Assembly (NCBI RefSeq): GCF_000020685.1
Contig: NC_012526.1
Coordinates: forward strand, 1,404,001-1,468,000
Reading direction: 5' to 3'
DNA: 64,000 bases
Source of the DNA: Deinococcus deserti VCD115
Lineage (GTDB): Bacteria; Deinococcota; Deinococci; Deinococcales; Deinococcaceae
The notes beneath the pieces are model-generated. The model was not told the origin of the DNA, did no database searches, and was given only the letters and a program-made list of their open reading frames with translations. Positions 48,043 to 62,940 of this stretch are shown in pieces (the stretch's first letter is position 1; every line of letters begins with the position of its first letter). The translations under genes were made by a program, and so were the position numbers.

Positions 48043-48068
48043 GGGGAGAGCCGGTGAAGGCTCTCCCC
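48043..48068 (-). terminator. Hairpin after aceA
   Basis: Perfect 10-bp arms GGGGAGAGCC and GGCTCTCCCC around GGTGAA, 47 nt past the aceA stop. T-run is poor. Confidence 0.7.
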
Positions 48069-48115
48069 TATTGGGCGGTCATGGCGCAGCCGGAGGCTGC
48101 CTTGATGGGTTGGGG

Positions 48116-49423
<1,308 letters not shown>

Positions 49424-49498
49424 GGTGGGCTCCTTGGGGTATGAGAGGCTGGCCCCTTGCCGTCAGGGCAAGGAACTGGGTCAGAGTGGCGGTGGCGC

Positions 49499-51076
<1,578 letters not shown>

Positions 51077-51103
51077 TCGGGGTGTGCCTCCTCTTTCGGT
51101 TGT

Positions 51104-51127
51104 GACTATTGTGCTTGGTCAATAGTC
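51104..51127 (-). promoter_or_regulatory. 8-bp inverted repeat in the aceB leader
   Basis: GACTATTG (51104-51111) and CAATAGTC (51120-51127) are perfect arms around an 8-nt spacer, 28-51 nt before the aceB ATG. A dimeric repressor site or an mRNA hairpin near the ribosome site are both possible. Confidence 0.5.
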
Positions 51128-51138
51128 TCCAGATAGGT

Positions 51139-51187
51139 GGTGTACACGAAAATCACAGAAGTACACCAGAAGGACAGGTACACCACC
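51139..51187 (-). promoter_or_regulatory. Three TGTAC elements upstream of aceB
   Basis: On the minus strand GGTGTACC, GGTGTACT and CGTGTACACC occur at 18-19 bp intervals, putting them on one helix face. The promoter-proximal one is a full GTGTACAC palindrome resembling GntR/FadR-type half-sites. Likely the operator or activator array for aceBA. Confidence 0.5.
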
Positions 51188-51201
51188 GAGTGTAGGCTCA
51201 T

Positions 51202-51224
51202 AAAAAACCGGGGCTGAGCCCCGG
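51202..51224 (-). terminator. Terminator of the HAD gene
   Basis: CCGGGGC and GCCCCGG arms around a 3-nt loop (51208-51224), followed on the minus strand by six T residues. It separates the HAD gene from the aceB control region. Confidence 0.9.
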
Positions 51225-51243
51225 TCACCGAAAAACTTCCTTG

Positions 51244-51876
51244 TTACCGCACGGGTGGCGCAGTGTTCAGCCATTCGCCTAGCCGCGCCTCGAAGTCGGC
51301 GTGATGATCATGGTGGTAGAGCAGTCCATAGAATCCTGCCGCGTTGGCTGCGTCGATATTCTCCTGAACGTCATCCACAAAGGCCACCTGAGAGGCTGGT
51401 ACTCCCATGGCCGCTTCCAGAGCTGCAAAAGCTTCAGGAGCGGGTTTCTTATGACCGATCTCATTACTGAACACCAGGGCGTCAAACCGGCCGAAACGGG
51501 CGTCGCGCCGCAGGTGGTCGCTGACCACCGGATAGTTGTTACTGAGCAGACCAACCTGCACTTCAGCAGGCAGGGCGGCCAGGGTGTCGTACATCGGCAG
51601 GTTATCCAGCACACTGCCCAGGTAGAGGGCCTCGAAATCACCGTAAGGGAGCGGCAGGCCAGCTTCCTCCTGCATGACGGTCCAGAAGTGCGGCAGGGTC
51701 CAGGCGCCCACTTCCAGCTGCCGCACGTGACGGAAGTAGCTTTCACGAACGCGCTCTACGGGAACTCCTGTCAGGTCAGCGAGGTTCTGTGTGCTGCGGC
51801 CGTCGAAGGTTCCCACGGTGAACACGCCACCCCAGTCAAAGGCCACATGGCGGGTCGGCAACTTGGAATCGGTCAT
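51244..51876 (-). CDS. HAD-superfamily hydrolase
   Basis: 210 aa from ATG 51876 (MTDSKLPTRHVAFDWGGV). HAD motifs: nucleophile Asp in AFDWGGVFTVGT (with the second Asp replaced by Gly, as in many FDxGGV members of subclass IA), VGLLSNNYP (motif II), KKPAPEAFAALE (motif III Lys) and VAFVDDVQENIDAA (motif IV). Close to the epoxide-hydrolase-N / YihX group of phosphatases. Substrate unknown. Confidence 0.88.
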   Translation of the reverse strand: MTDSKLPTRHVAFDWGGVFTVGTFDGRSTQNLADLTGVPVERVRESYFRHVRQLEVGAWTLPHFWTVMQEEAGLPLPYGDFEALYLGSVLDNLPMYDTLAALPAEVQVGLLSNNYPVVSDHLRRDARFGRFDALVFSNEIGHKKPAPEAFAALEAAMGVPASQVAFVDDVQENIDAANAAGFYGLLYHHDHHADFEARLGEWLNTAPPVR

Positions 51877-51940
51877 GGGAGGCATTGTTCCTCAGGCAGA
51901 CCAGCAGCACTCAGCGGCTGTGCAGACGGCCACCCAGTCG

Positions 51941-52636
51941 TCATCCAGCCGTACCGGTGGTGCCGGGGTCCTCGAGCAGCAGTCCACGCCGGGCCCAGGC
52001 CGCAACGTTCAGGGTATGAAGCGTCTGCCACGTCCGCATCCAGCCATTGGCATCCGTGGTCATAAGCCTCTGTGCCCGGCCATGGCGCAGCACATGCTGC
52101 CGGTGCGCAGCCAGAAGTTCTTCGGCGCCTGCACCAGGATGCTGATGTAGATCCACCTCCTCGCTGGGGGCCGGAGTTACTGCCCGGGAATTGCTGATGG
52201 AAAGCACACAGGCCGAGCCACTGGCCCGGTCCCGGAGCAGCGACAGGAATTCCAGATAAGCCACGGCTGTCCGGGACGACTCGGGCGTTTCGCTCCAGCG
52301 CAACGAGACGGCGATATCTGACTCCAGCAGGTACGCCCTGGCATGACGAACCTCGCTGACCAGCGGGAGATAAAACACTCCCAGCGGCGTAGCACCGCAG
52401 GCGCGCAGCTGCGCGTCATGGGAACCCAGCGCCCGGGACTGCTCGGGGGTGGCACCCCAGGAACGGTCTTCCAGCGGCTGGGCTTCGAAGGTCGTATTCA
52501 GCACAGGCCCCGCCAGGGCGCGCTGTTCCAGGCGTGCGCGGCTGACTTCCGGAAGCCGCAACTGCGCGCCGTCCTCACCGAACAGGGCCGCAAGTTCCTC
52601 GGGGGTCAGCGCAGCAAGGTTCAGGCGGACAGACAC
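51941..52636 (-). CDS. Protein of unknown function
   Basis: 231 aa from GTG 52636, which sits 7 nt after TATGCT; the ATG at 52648 lies within that -10 box. No recognised domain, signal peptide or membrane segment. The middle, FYLPLVSEVRHARAYLLESDIAVSLRW then SRTAVAYLEFLSLLRDRASGSACVLSISNS, looks alpha/beta. C-terminal helices contain HRQHVLRHG. Divergent from the DHH phosphoesterase gene. Confidence 0.6.
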   Translation of the reverse strand: MSVRLNLAALTPEELAALFGEDGAQLRLPEVSRARLEQRALAGPVLNTTFEAQPLEDRSWGATPEQSRALGSHDAQLRACGATPLGVFYLPLVSEVRHARAYLLESDIAVSLRWSETPESSRTAVAYLEFLSLLRDRASGSACVLSISNSRAVTPAPSEEVDLHQHPGAGAEELLAAHRQHVLRHGRAQRLMTTDANGWMRTWQTLHTLNVAAWARRGLLLEDPGTTGTAG

Positions 52637-52697
52637 ACCCGCCAGCATAGCGTGGGCAAGGCCAAGGAACCTGGAAGCGCACGATTATACTCGCCGG

Positions 52698-53705
52698 GTG
52701 ATTGCCCACAACGATTCCAGCCCTCACTATGCCAAGGAAGTTCGTAGCGCCGCCGAGCTGTTACGCCTGCACCCTGGGCCGATCGTCGTGGTGGCGCACG
52801 AGAATCCTGATGGCGACGCCTTGGGCAGCGTCCTCGGACTGACCCGGGCCCTGCGCGCCATGGGCCGGGAAGTCATTGCACCGATGACCGTGCCGCGCTA
52901 CCTGAGCTTCCTGCCCGGGCTGGGGGAACTGAGCGAACCGCTGACCTCGTGGCCCGAAGGCGCGTTACTGGCCGTACTGGATGTGGACAATAATGACGCC
53001 GCCCGGGTAGCTGGAGGTGACCTGAGCACCTTTTCCGGTCCGGTCGTCAACCTTGACCATCACGGCACGAATCTGCGGCAGGCCACGGCAGGTGTGGTCG
53101 ATCCGGCCAAGCCTGCTGCTGCCATGATCGTGGCGGACGTGATCGATGCTCTGGGTGTGGAGTGGTCAGAGGCCATCGCTACTCCGCTGATGCTGGGCAT
53201 GATCACCGATACCGGAAATTTCCGGTTCAACAGTGTGACTCCCGAGGCTTTTGAAACCGCTGCCCGTCTGCGCTCCCACGGCGCCCGCCTGGGATGGCTC
53301 AGTGACCAGCTGAGTCAGAACCCGAGAACCTATTACCTGCTGCTGCGTGAGGTGTTAGGAGGGCTGGAGTTCCTGCACGACGGCCGCGTGGTCCTGGCCA
53401 GGGTGGATGAGGAGATGCTCGCCCGCGCAGGAGCAAGCTGGGAAGAGGTCGAATCCTACGTGTCGATGCTGCGCAATGCCGAAGGTGCACAACTTGCAGT
53501 CATGATCAAGGACTATGGCCACCGGGTGAAGCTTTCCCTGCGTTCGCGGGGAAACGTCAGTGCACAGAACGTGGCCGTAGCCCTGGGCGGGGGCGGACAT
53601 GTGCCGGCGGCAGGCGCCAGCATTGACGCACCCTACCCGGAGGCGCGTGCCCGACTGGACGCGGCTATCCTGGCGGAGCTGACCCGCAGCGCTGCTGAAG
53701 GCTGA
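52698..53705 (+). CDS. DHH-family phosphoesterase, NrnA-like
   Basis: 335 aa from GTG 52698, exactly 6 nt after TATACT; frames reaching back to 52449 are not supported. DHH domain: VVVAHENPDGDALGSVLGL (metal Asp), LAVLDVDNNDAARV, VNLDHHGTNLRQ (the DHH signature) and GMITDTGNFRF. The C-terminal DHHA1 domain carries GNVSAQNVAVALGGGGHVPAAGASI with the GGGH substrate loop. Such enzymes degrade nanoRNA and pAp. Confidence 0.9.
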   Translation: MIAHNDSSPHYAKEVRSAAELLRLHPGPIVVVAHENPDGDALGSVLGLTRALRAMGREVIAPMTVPRYLSFLPGLGELSEPLTSWPEGALLAVLDVDNNDAARVAGGDLSTFSGPVVNLDHHGTNLRQATAGVVDPAKPAAAMIVADVIDALGVEWSEAIATPLMLGMITDTGNFRFNSVTPEAFETAARLRSHGARLGWLSDQLSQNPRTYYLLLREVLGGLEFLHDGRVVLARVDEEMLARAGASWEEVESYVSMLRNAEGAQLAVMIKDYGHRVKLSLRSRGNVSAQNVAVALGGGGHVPAAGASIDAPYPEARARLDAAILAELTRSAAEG

Positions 53706-53737
53706 AATCCCGGATCTGCCTGCGCCCAGGTCGCCTG

Positions 53738-54910
53738 TCAGTCCTGCGCTGCCTTGCTCATCATGGAATTCTGGCGGCTCAGGACAGCGTCCACGCCCGC
53801 ATTGATCCAGGCGAAAGCACGCTTGGTCAGCGGCATGGTGTAGGGCTGATCAGCTCCATGCTGCATAAAGGCGTAGACCACGTGACGTCCGTCTCTGGTC
53901 TGGAAATAGCCGCTGTAGGTCAGGATGCGCCAGCCATTTCCTCCCTTTCCTCCAAAGGAAGCGACATTCCCAGCATGGTGAACTCGAAGCGCTGAACGGC
54001 CATAACCGCTGGCCATCACTTCGTGCTGCCACTTCTGGGCGCGTGGGGAAAGGCCGGGCTTGAGAAACTTGTGCGCCAGGAGGGTTCCCAATTCGTATGG
54101 CGTGCTGAGATTGTGCACGCGCAGGTCATCGTCGGGGTGATACCGCTGCTCAAAATAATCGTCGAGCCTCCGCTGGAGATAATCGGAGCGGTAAGCCTGG
54201 GCGTCCCGGTCAATCTGCATGGCCAGCTTCAGGCGGTCCTCACCCCTGGCGGATGCCCAGCGCGTTGTGCCGTTAAAGGTTTCAGACAGGCCGACCTGCG
54301 CGACCCACCAGTCACGCGTGGGCAGGATCAGGCGCGTATGGCACAGGCCCAACCCGTCAGCCACAGCCTGTACCCTGTCCAGACCAACCCGCCGGTGAAG
54401 AATGTCAGTGGCGGTGTTGTCACTGAAGCGGATCATGCGCATGGAAAGATCGCGCAGGCTGGTGCCGTCGTAGGGATAGCCTCCCAGGCTCTGGTTCTGA
54501 CGGGTCACGTCGAACCTTTCGGTCGGTGAGATCCGGCCGGCGTCGAATTCCCGCAGCACCGCCCAGAGCACCGCCTGCTTATAGGTGCTGGCCAGCGGAA
54601 ACACGCGGTCGGGATTGGTTGCCACTGCCCTGACCGGGGCCAGCGTGACCGGGTCCACCTCAGCAACCCATAGTCCAAGTCGCCCACTCAGGTGCAACGG
54701 CGGCGGTGGAGCTTTGGTGACCGCCGGGGCGCTGTTCAGACAGCCGTCAGGACCACGGAGCGGAGCGGACTTGGGCAGATCAGGAGTCTCAGGCAGGACC
54801 TGGCGTTCCAGCACCAACGGCGAGTGTGCCGAGCCGAGATCCGCCTTCCGGCAGCCACCGACAGTCAGGGACAGGCCCAGCAGAGCCAGTGTCAGAACAA
54901 GAGCCTTCAC
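53738..54910 (-). CDS. Lipoprotein with class-A beta-lactamase-like serine hydrolase fold
   Basis: 390 aa from GTG 54910, one base after the degV stop. Lipoprotein signal with lipobox TVGGC (Cys20), a proline-rich linker, then a penicillin-recognising fold: LASTYK (S-x-x-K, Ser108), SDN in [13 protein letters not shown], and FGGKGGNGW at the place of the K-T/S-G motif. The third motif reads KGG instead of KTG, and an omega-loop Glu is not evident. A wall-related serine hydrolase is as likely as a true beta-lactamase. Confidence 0.75.
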   Translation of the reverse strand: MKALVLTLALLGLSLTVGGCRKADLGSAHSPLVLERQVLPETPDLPKSAPLRGPDGCLNSAPAVTKAPPPPLHLSGRLGLWVAEVDPVTLAPVRAVATNPDRVFPLASTYKQAVLWAVLREFDAGRISPTERFDVTRQNQSLGGYPYDGTSLRDLSMRMIRFSDNTATDILHRRVGLDRVQAVADGLGLCHTRLILPTRDWWVAQVGLSETFNGTTRWASARGEDRLKLAMQIDRDAQAYRSDYLQRRLDDYFEQRYHPDDDLRVHNLSTPYELGTLLAHKFLKPGLSPRAQKWQHEVMASGYGRSALRVHHAGNVASFGGKGGNGWRILTYSGYFQTRDGRHVVYAFMQHGADQPYTMPLTKRAFAWINAGVDAVLSRQNSMMSKAAQD

Positions 54911-54911
54911 G

Positions 54912-55757
54912 TCAGACGGTGACTGGTTCCATGACAGCGCCGACTGTACCAGGGCCGGCATGCGTGCCGACAACCGCACCGATCTTGTGGTTGCCCAGAT
55001 CGTCGAACCTGACCCCGCTGAGGCCTGCGCGGACCTCTTCCACAAAAGCCTCGCCCTCCACAGTGGACATCAGCGCCACGCGCGCGCCGCCGTGGGTGTC
55101 GATGTACTTGCGCACATAATCCACGATGTCCTGGATTGCCTTCTTGTGTCCGCGCACCCGGCCGCCGGACTCGACCCGCCCATTACGGACCACCAGCACA
55201 GGTTTGATGTTCAGCATTCCGCCGAGCAGTGCAGCGGCGCCCCCGATACGGCCATTGAGCTTCAGAAATTCCAGCGTACCTACGGTGAAACGGATATCAG
55301 CCTGACGGGCCACTCGCTCCAGGGTCTGCACAATGTCCGGCACGCTGTGTCCCTGACGGGCCAGTTCTGCAGCACGCAGCGCACGCAGACCCAGACCCAT
55401 GCTGACCGAACCGCTGTCCACCACCGTGACGCGGTCTCCGAATTCCTGCGCCGCCAGGCGTGCGCTGCCCACCGTGCCCGAAAGCTGGCCACTGATATGG
55501 ATACTCAGCACCTGCTCTGCCGACTCGAGCACCCGGCGGTACACCTCAGCAAATTCAGCCGGACTCGGTTGACTGGTGCTTGGAGTCTTTTTCCCCGCCC
55601 TAAGACCGGCAAACAACTCCTCTGGAGTCAGGTCAATGCCGTCCTTGTGCATCTTGCCGTCAAACAGCACATACAGGGGCACGCTGACAATACCGTAGTG
55701 ATCCAGCAGTTCCGGGCTGAGGTCACTGGTGGAGTCGGTGACGATGGCGATGGTCAT
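54912..55757 (-). CDS. DegV family fatty-acid-binding protein
   Basis: 281 aa from ATG 55757 ([14 protein letters not shown]), 7 nt after TAGTAT. Two-domain DegV fold that holds a fatty acid: [57 protein letters not shown] and [11 protein letters not shown]. In Firmicutes such proteins (FakB) deliver fatty acids to the kinase FakA; no fakA is in the window. It is the intact counterpart of the broken gene at 10905. Confidence 0.93.
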   Translation of the reverse strand: MTIAIVTDSTSDLSPELLDHYGIVSVPLYVLFDGKMHKDGIDLTPEELFAGLRAGKKTPSTSQPSPAEFAEVYRRVLESAEQVLSIHISGQLSGTVGSARLAAQEFGDRVTVVDSGSVSMGLGLRALRAAELARQGHSVPDIVQTLERVARQADIRFTVGTLEFLKLNGRIGGAAALLGGMLNIKPVLVVRNGRVESGGRVRGHKKAIQDIVDYVRKYIDTHGGARVALMSTVEGEAFVEEVRAGLSGVRFDDLGNHKIGAVVGTHAGPGTVGAVMEPVTV

Positions 55758-55804
55758 ATCTCCAATACTACCGTGAGTCTGGACATGAAGAAAACCTGAA
55801 CACA

Positions 55805-55838
55805 ATGCCGCGCCGTTTATCAGAAAACGGCGCGGCAT
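55805..55838. terminator. Terminator after the EtfD-like gene
   Basis: Perfect 14-bp arms ATGCCGCGCCGTTT (55805-55818) and AAACGGCGCGGCAT (55825-55838) with a 6-nt loop, 9 nt past the stop. Confidence 0.85.
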
Positions 55839-55847
55839 GTGAGTTGA

Positions 55848-59012
<3,165 letters not shown>

Positions 59013-59059
59013 GTCGGTCTCCTCGGGTGGATGATGTCCGGAATTTTGTACTGAGTAAA

Positions 59060-59065
59060 AGTATA
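59060..59065 (-). promoter_or_regulatory. -10 element of the EtfD-like gene
   Basis: TATACT on the minus strand. About 10 bp upstream, at 59076-59090, is a small palindrome, GTACC, TTCAG, GGTAC, a possible operator. The rest of the 263-bp divergent region to 59275 holds only the moxR -10 box at 59264. Confidence 0.5.
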
Positions 59066-59275
59066 ACCATTCAGCGTACCTTCAGGGTACATGGCAGCCG
59101 GGTCTGGGCGGATCCAGAGGGCTTCCTCCGGGCGCCACTTGATTCCAGTCGCCTTTCGGGAAGAAGAAGTCAAACTGGCAGACACCGCTGTGACAACCGG
59201 GCCTCAGTTTTCGGTCACCAACAGATACCACAGAGTGGCCCGCATGCCCGGACTCAAATGCTCTAGCCTGCCAGC

Positions 59276-60298
59276 ATGAGTCTCACGCCCACCGAACTGC
59301 AGTCCTACCTCAGCGCACTGATCAGCGGGGAACTGAAGCTCTCCACCATGATCTGGGGGCCTCCAGGAGTAGGCAAAAGCAGTGTGGTGGCGCAGGTGGC
59401 GTCCCGGCACGGCCTGGAGTTCGTCGACGTGCGCCTCTCTCAGCTGGCGCCGACGGACCTGCGGGGCCTGCCGGTCCCGGAAGCTGACGGGCAGGGCGGC
59501 GGCGTAAGCAAGTGGTACCCCCCGGAGTTCCTGCCGCGTGCCGGGCACGGCGTGCTGTTTCTGGATGAGGTCAATATGGCGCCGCCCACCATGCAAGGCA
59601 TGGCGCAGCAGCTGATCCTGGACCGGCGGGTCGGCAGCTACGAACTGCCTGAGGGCTGGTTTGTCTGGGCGGCCGGCAACCGCAAGGAGGACCGCGCCAG
59701 CGTATTCGACATGCCCGCGCCGCTGGCCAACCGCTTCCTGCACCTGAGCGTGCGGGCAGACTTTGACGCCTGGCGTGCCTACGCCCTGAGCCGCGGGCTG
59801 CATGAGCATGTCATTGCCTTTCTGACCTTCCGCCCGGAACTGTTGCACCGTCTGGATCCTTCACAGCCGGCCTGGCCCAGCCCCCGGGCGTGGGAGATGG
59901 CCGCGCAGCTCCACCGCGCCGGTCTGGACGCCTCGCCTGCCATTGGTGACGCCGCGGGTGCAGAATTCAGCGCCTTCGTGCGGTTGTACGAGCAGCTTCC
60001 CGACCTGGGCCACGTGCTGCAGGGCAGGGGCACCGGCCTGCGCCTGCCCGACGAACCCAGTGTGCGCTACGCCGCTGTGGTGGGACTGGCCGCCCGCGCG
60101 GCGACCGCTGACGAGGCCTTTCACGCTTTCACCTGGCTGGCCGACAGTGCCGGTCCGGAATGGTTGCAGCTGTACGTGGCGACGCTGGTCAGCAAGTTCC
60201 AGGCTATCGGTCAGCTGGCCGACCTTGCGGAGCTGGTGGGCCGTGACCCGCGGCTGGCCGACCTGGTGCAGCAGACCCTGACCCTCACGGAGGGCTGA
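59276..60298 (+). CDS. MoxR-type AAA+ ATPase
   Basis: 340 aa from ATG 59276, 6 nt after TAGCCT (leaderless). Walker A WGPPGVGKSSVV, a pore-type loop region LSQLAPTDLRGLPVP, Walker B GVLFLDEVNMAP, sensor 1 FVWAAGNRKED, Arg finger in PAPLANRFLHL. MoxR proteins act as chaperones with a VWA partner; that partner follows 3 nt downstream. Confidence 0.92.
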   Translation: MSLTPTELQSYLSALISGELKLSTMIWGPPGVGKSSVVAQVASRHGLEFVDVRLSQLAPTDLRGLPVPEADGQGGGVSKWYPPEFLPRAGHGVLFLDEVNMAPPTMQGMAQQLILDRRVGSYELPEGWFVWAAGNRKEDRASVFDMPAPLANRFLHLSVRADFDAWRAYALSRGLHEHVIAFLTFRPELLHRLDPSQPAWPSPRAWEMAAQLHRAGLDASPAIGDAAGAEFSAFVRLYEQLPDLGHVLQGRGTGLRLPDEPSVRYAAVVGLAARAATADEAFHAFTWLADSAGPEWLQLYVATLVSKFQAIGQLADLAELVGRDPRLADLVQQTLTLTEG

Positions 60299-60301
60299 GC
60301 G

Positions 60302-61438
60302 ATGAGCCGGCCACATGTCACCACGCCTGACTTCCAGAGGCTGATCTCCGGCTCACGGCTGCGGCTGCGGGGGCGCTCGGCATTCTTTGCCACATTGCTG
60401 CTGCACGCTGAATTTGTCCCCTCGAACGAGGTGGCAGCAGCTGGCACCGACGGGGAGCGGGTGTACGTCAATCCGGAGGTGGCTGCCAGTCTGGCGCCGG
60501 AGGTGCTCGACAGCCTGTTGCTGCATGAGGTCCTGCATGCGGCGCTGTCGCACATCGAGCGGCGCGGCCCCCGCGAGAAGAAGCGGTGGAACCGCGCGGC
60601 AGACCTGATCGTCAACGGCATGGTCTCAGCGGCAGGTCTGCCCACCCCGCCGCAGTTCCAGCGCGACGAGCACCTGGAAAAGCTCAGTGTGGAAGAGGTC
60701 TACACCTCCATGGAGGGCGAGGCGCAGGACGAGGGCGAAGGCGAAGCAGACGGCGACGACCTGCTTGATGGCCCGCCCGGTGACGTTCCGCCCCGGAACG
60801 GCCGCCCAGGCAGCAGCCCGGCGAAGCAGTGGCAGCAGGCGATGGCTCAGGCCCGCAGCGTGGAGGCCATGAGCGGCGAGCATGGTCACGATCCACTGGG
60901 CATGCACCGCGAGCTGATGAGGCTGGCACCCGCGCGGCTCGACTGGCGCGCCCAGCTGTGGCGTTTCCTGGCACGCACCCCAGTGGACTTCGGGGGTTTT
61001 GACCGGCGCTTCGTGGGACGCGGGTTGTATCTCGAGGCCCTGGACGACGAGACCCTGACTGCCCTGGTGGCCGTGGACACGTCCGGAAGCGTGGATGACG
61101 AGGCCGTCCGCGCTCTGGTGGCGGAGGTGCAGGGGGTGCTTGGCGCGTATCCGCATGTCAAAGCCACCCTCTATTACGCCGACACCCAGGCCTACGGCCC
61201 CTATGAACTGCGGGCCGGAGACCCCGTGCCTGATCCTGAGGGCGGCGGCGGCACCGACTTCCGGCCCATATTCGAGTTGCTCGACGCTCACGAGCCGGAT
61301 GTGCTGATTTACCTGACCGACGGCTACGGTGATTTCCCGGAACAAGCTCCACGGGTCCCAACCCTGTGGGTGGTGCCTCCGGGCGGCCTGGAGGACGAGG
61401 GCTTTCCCTTCGGAGACGTGCTGAGGCTCGAGGAGTAG
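60302..61438 (+). CDS. Metallopeptidase-like and VWA-domain protein (DUF2201 type)
   Basis: 378 aa. The N-terminal metallopeptidase-like domain contains LLLHEVLHAALSH (H75-E-V-L-H79). A central acidic linker (EGEAQDEGEGEADGDD) is followed by a C-terminal VWA-like domain with LVAVDTSGSVDDE (MIDAS DxSGS) and DVLIYLTDGYGDFP. This pairing is typical of the VWA partner encoded next to MoxR ATPases. Whether the HExxH site is a working protease is not known. Confidence 0.9.
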   Translation: MSRPHVTTPDFQRLISGSRLRLRGRSAFFATLLLHAEFVPSNEVAAAGTDGERVYVNPEVAASLAPEVLDSLLLHEVLHAALSHIERRGPREKKRWNRAADLIVNGMVSAAGLPTPPQFQRDEHLEKLSVEEVYTSMEGEAQDEGEGEADGDDLLDGPPGDVPPRNGRPGSSPAKQWQQAMAQARSVEAMSGEHGHDPLGMHRELMRLAPARLDWRAQLWRFLARTPVDFGGFDRRFVGRGLYLEALDDETLTALVAVDTSGSVDDEAVRALVAEVQGVLGAYPHVKATLYYADTQAYGPYELRAGDPVPDPEGGGGTDFRPIFELLDAHEPDVLIYLTDGYGDFPEQAPRVPTLWVVPPGGLEDEGFPFGDVLRLEE

Positions 61439-61498
61439 TTCGGCGTTCTGCAACGTGGCGAAGGGTCGTTCAGCCCGTCATCTGCCATCATTTGCCTC

Positions 61499-62902
61499 AT
61501 GACGTTTTCCGATCTGGACCCCCGCACGCTGACGATCCTGAGCGTCGAAGAGGCGCGCGAGGCTGCCTCTGCGCCCCGGGCGACTGCGGAGAGCCTCTCG
61601 GGTCTCAGTGCGCATCCTGATTCGCGCGTCCGTGCGTTGGTGGCGCGCCACCCCAATACGCCAGTGGATGTCCTGGGCCTCCTGGCTGCTGACTATCCGG
61701 CCGAGATATTGAACAACCCCGGACTGCCCCTGATGCGGTTGGCACGTCCGGGTCTGCTCGGCAGCTTTCCGGCTGAGGGTGTGGTGGCCCTGCTGGGGCT
61801 GCCGGGTGTGCCGGCGTGGGTCCTCGACAGCGCCCTGCGGCACGAAGATTACACCGTCCGTACAGCTCTGGCTGGGCACCCGGACCTCAGCGACGAACGA
61901 ATCACGGCGCTGGCCCAGGACGCCGGCTGGCAGGTGCGTGAAGCGGTTGCCCGGCGCCCCGGACTCTCGGCTGCACTGGTCAGGCAGCTGGCGGCTGACG
62001 ACGATTACGACGTTCGCAAGGCGGTTGCCTTACGCCCTGACCTCCCCGGTGACGCGATTCGTGAACTGGCGAGTGACCTGCACGGTCTCGTGCGCTCCAG
62101 CGTGGCCCGGCGCCTGGACCTGCCCCTGGACTGCATGCTGACCCTGGCGGCTGATGACGACGCCGACGTGCTGGCCACCCTGGCCCGCCGGGTTGACCTG
62201 CCGCGCAACGTACGCAGCTGGCTGGCCACACATGAAAGCGATGTCGTGCGGGCTGCGGCGCTGCAGGCCTGGAGTGTGCCTGCCGAGTGGCTGGCCAGGG
62301 CCGAGCACGACGCCGACCCGGAAGTTCGCGCTGCGCTGGCTCGCCGGCCTGACGCCGACCCAGCGCTGCTCGAACGGCTGGCCGAGGATGAGTCCGAAAC
62401 AGTACGCCGCGCCCTGCTGGAGCGCAATGATCTGCCGGACGGCGCGGTACTGGCGCTGGCCCGCTCCCCCGAACAGGACATCCGGCTGCAAGTCGCCAGC
62501 GCGGAGGGACTTTCAGCCGAGGTGCTGGACGTGCTGCTCACCGACCACGATCCGGCCATCCGTACGCTGCTGGCCGTTCGCCCGGATCTGAACGCTGACC
62601 AGCTTTCGCGCCTGGCTGAGGACGAGAGTGCCGATGTGCGCCGCGCAGCAGCCTATGCCGCGCGGGTCAGCCCGGCGACCCTTGCCCGGCTCGCGCTGGA
62701 TTCCAACGCCGGAGTGCGGCGGGCTGCGGCCCGCCACCCACAGTTGCCGCCAGATTCACTTCCCGCACTCGCCGCTGACCCGGACGATGGCGTGAGGCTG
62801 GCGGTGGCAGGCCGGGCCGACCTCTCCCCTGCGCTGCGTGCGCAACTGGCAGAAGACCCGGATGCCAGCGTACGCACGGAACTGGACGCACAGGCCACTT
62901 GA
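61499..62902 (+). CDS. Leucine-rich-repeat-variant (LRV)/HEAT-like repeat protein
   Basis: 467 aa, almost wholly 24-residue repeats of pattern L-A-x-D-x-x-x-x-V-R-x-A-V-A-x-R-P-D-L-P (for example LAADDDYDVRKAVALRPDLP and LAEDESADVRRAAAYAARVS); about 16-17 copies by eye. Only one Cys is present, so the N-terminal Fe-S module found in the Azotobacter LRV protein is absent. It begins 60 nt after the VWA gene on the same strand, with a weak CATCAT box 7 nt before the ATG. Likely a scaffold or adaptor for the MoxR-VWA pair. Confidence 0.85.
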   Translation: MTFSDLDPRTLTILSVEEAREAASAPRATAESLSGLSAHPDSRVRALVARHPNTPVDVLGLLAADYPAEILNNPGLPLMRLARPGLLGSFPAEGVVALLGLPGVPAWVLDSALRHEDYTVRTALAGHPDLSDERITALAQDAGWQVREAVARRPGLSAALVRQLAADDDYDVRKAVALRPDLPGDAIRELASDLHGLVRSSVARRLDLPLDCMLTLAADDDADVLATLARRVDLPRNVRSWLATHESDVVRAAALQAWSVPAEWLARAEHDADPEVRAALARRPDADPALLERLAEDESETVRRALLERNDLPDGAVLALARSPEQDIRLQVASAEGLSAEVLDVLLTDHDPAIRTLLAVRPDLNADQLSRLAEDESADVRRAAAYAARVSPATLARLALDSNAGVRRAAARHPQLPPDSLPALAADPDDGVRLAVAGRADLSPALRAQLAEDPDASVRTELDAQAT

Positions 62903-62940
62903 CGGACGCGCCGCCCACCCTGGTCTGACACACTGCTGCG

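Noticed and set aside
54910..55045. N-terminal extension of the beta-lactamase-like ORF
   Set aside because: It is translated from degV coding sequence in another frame; the GTG at 54910 starts a proper lipoprotein signal.
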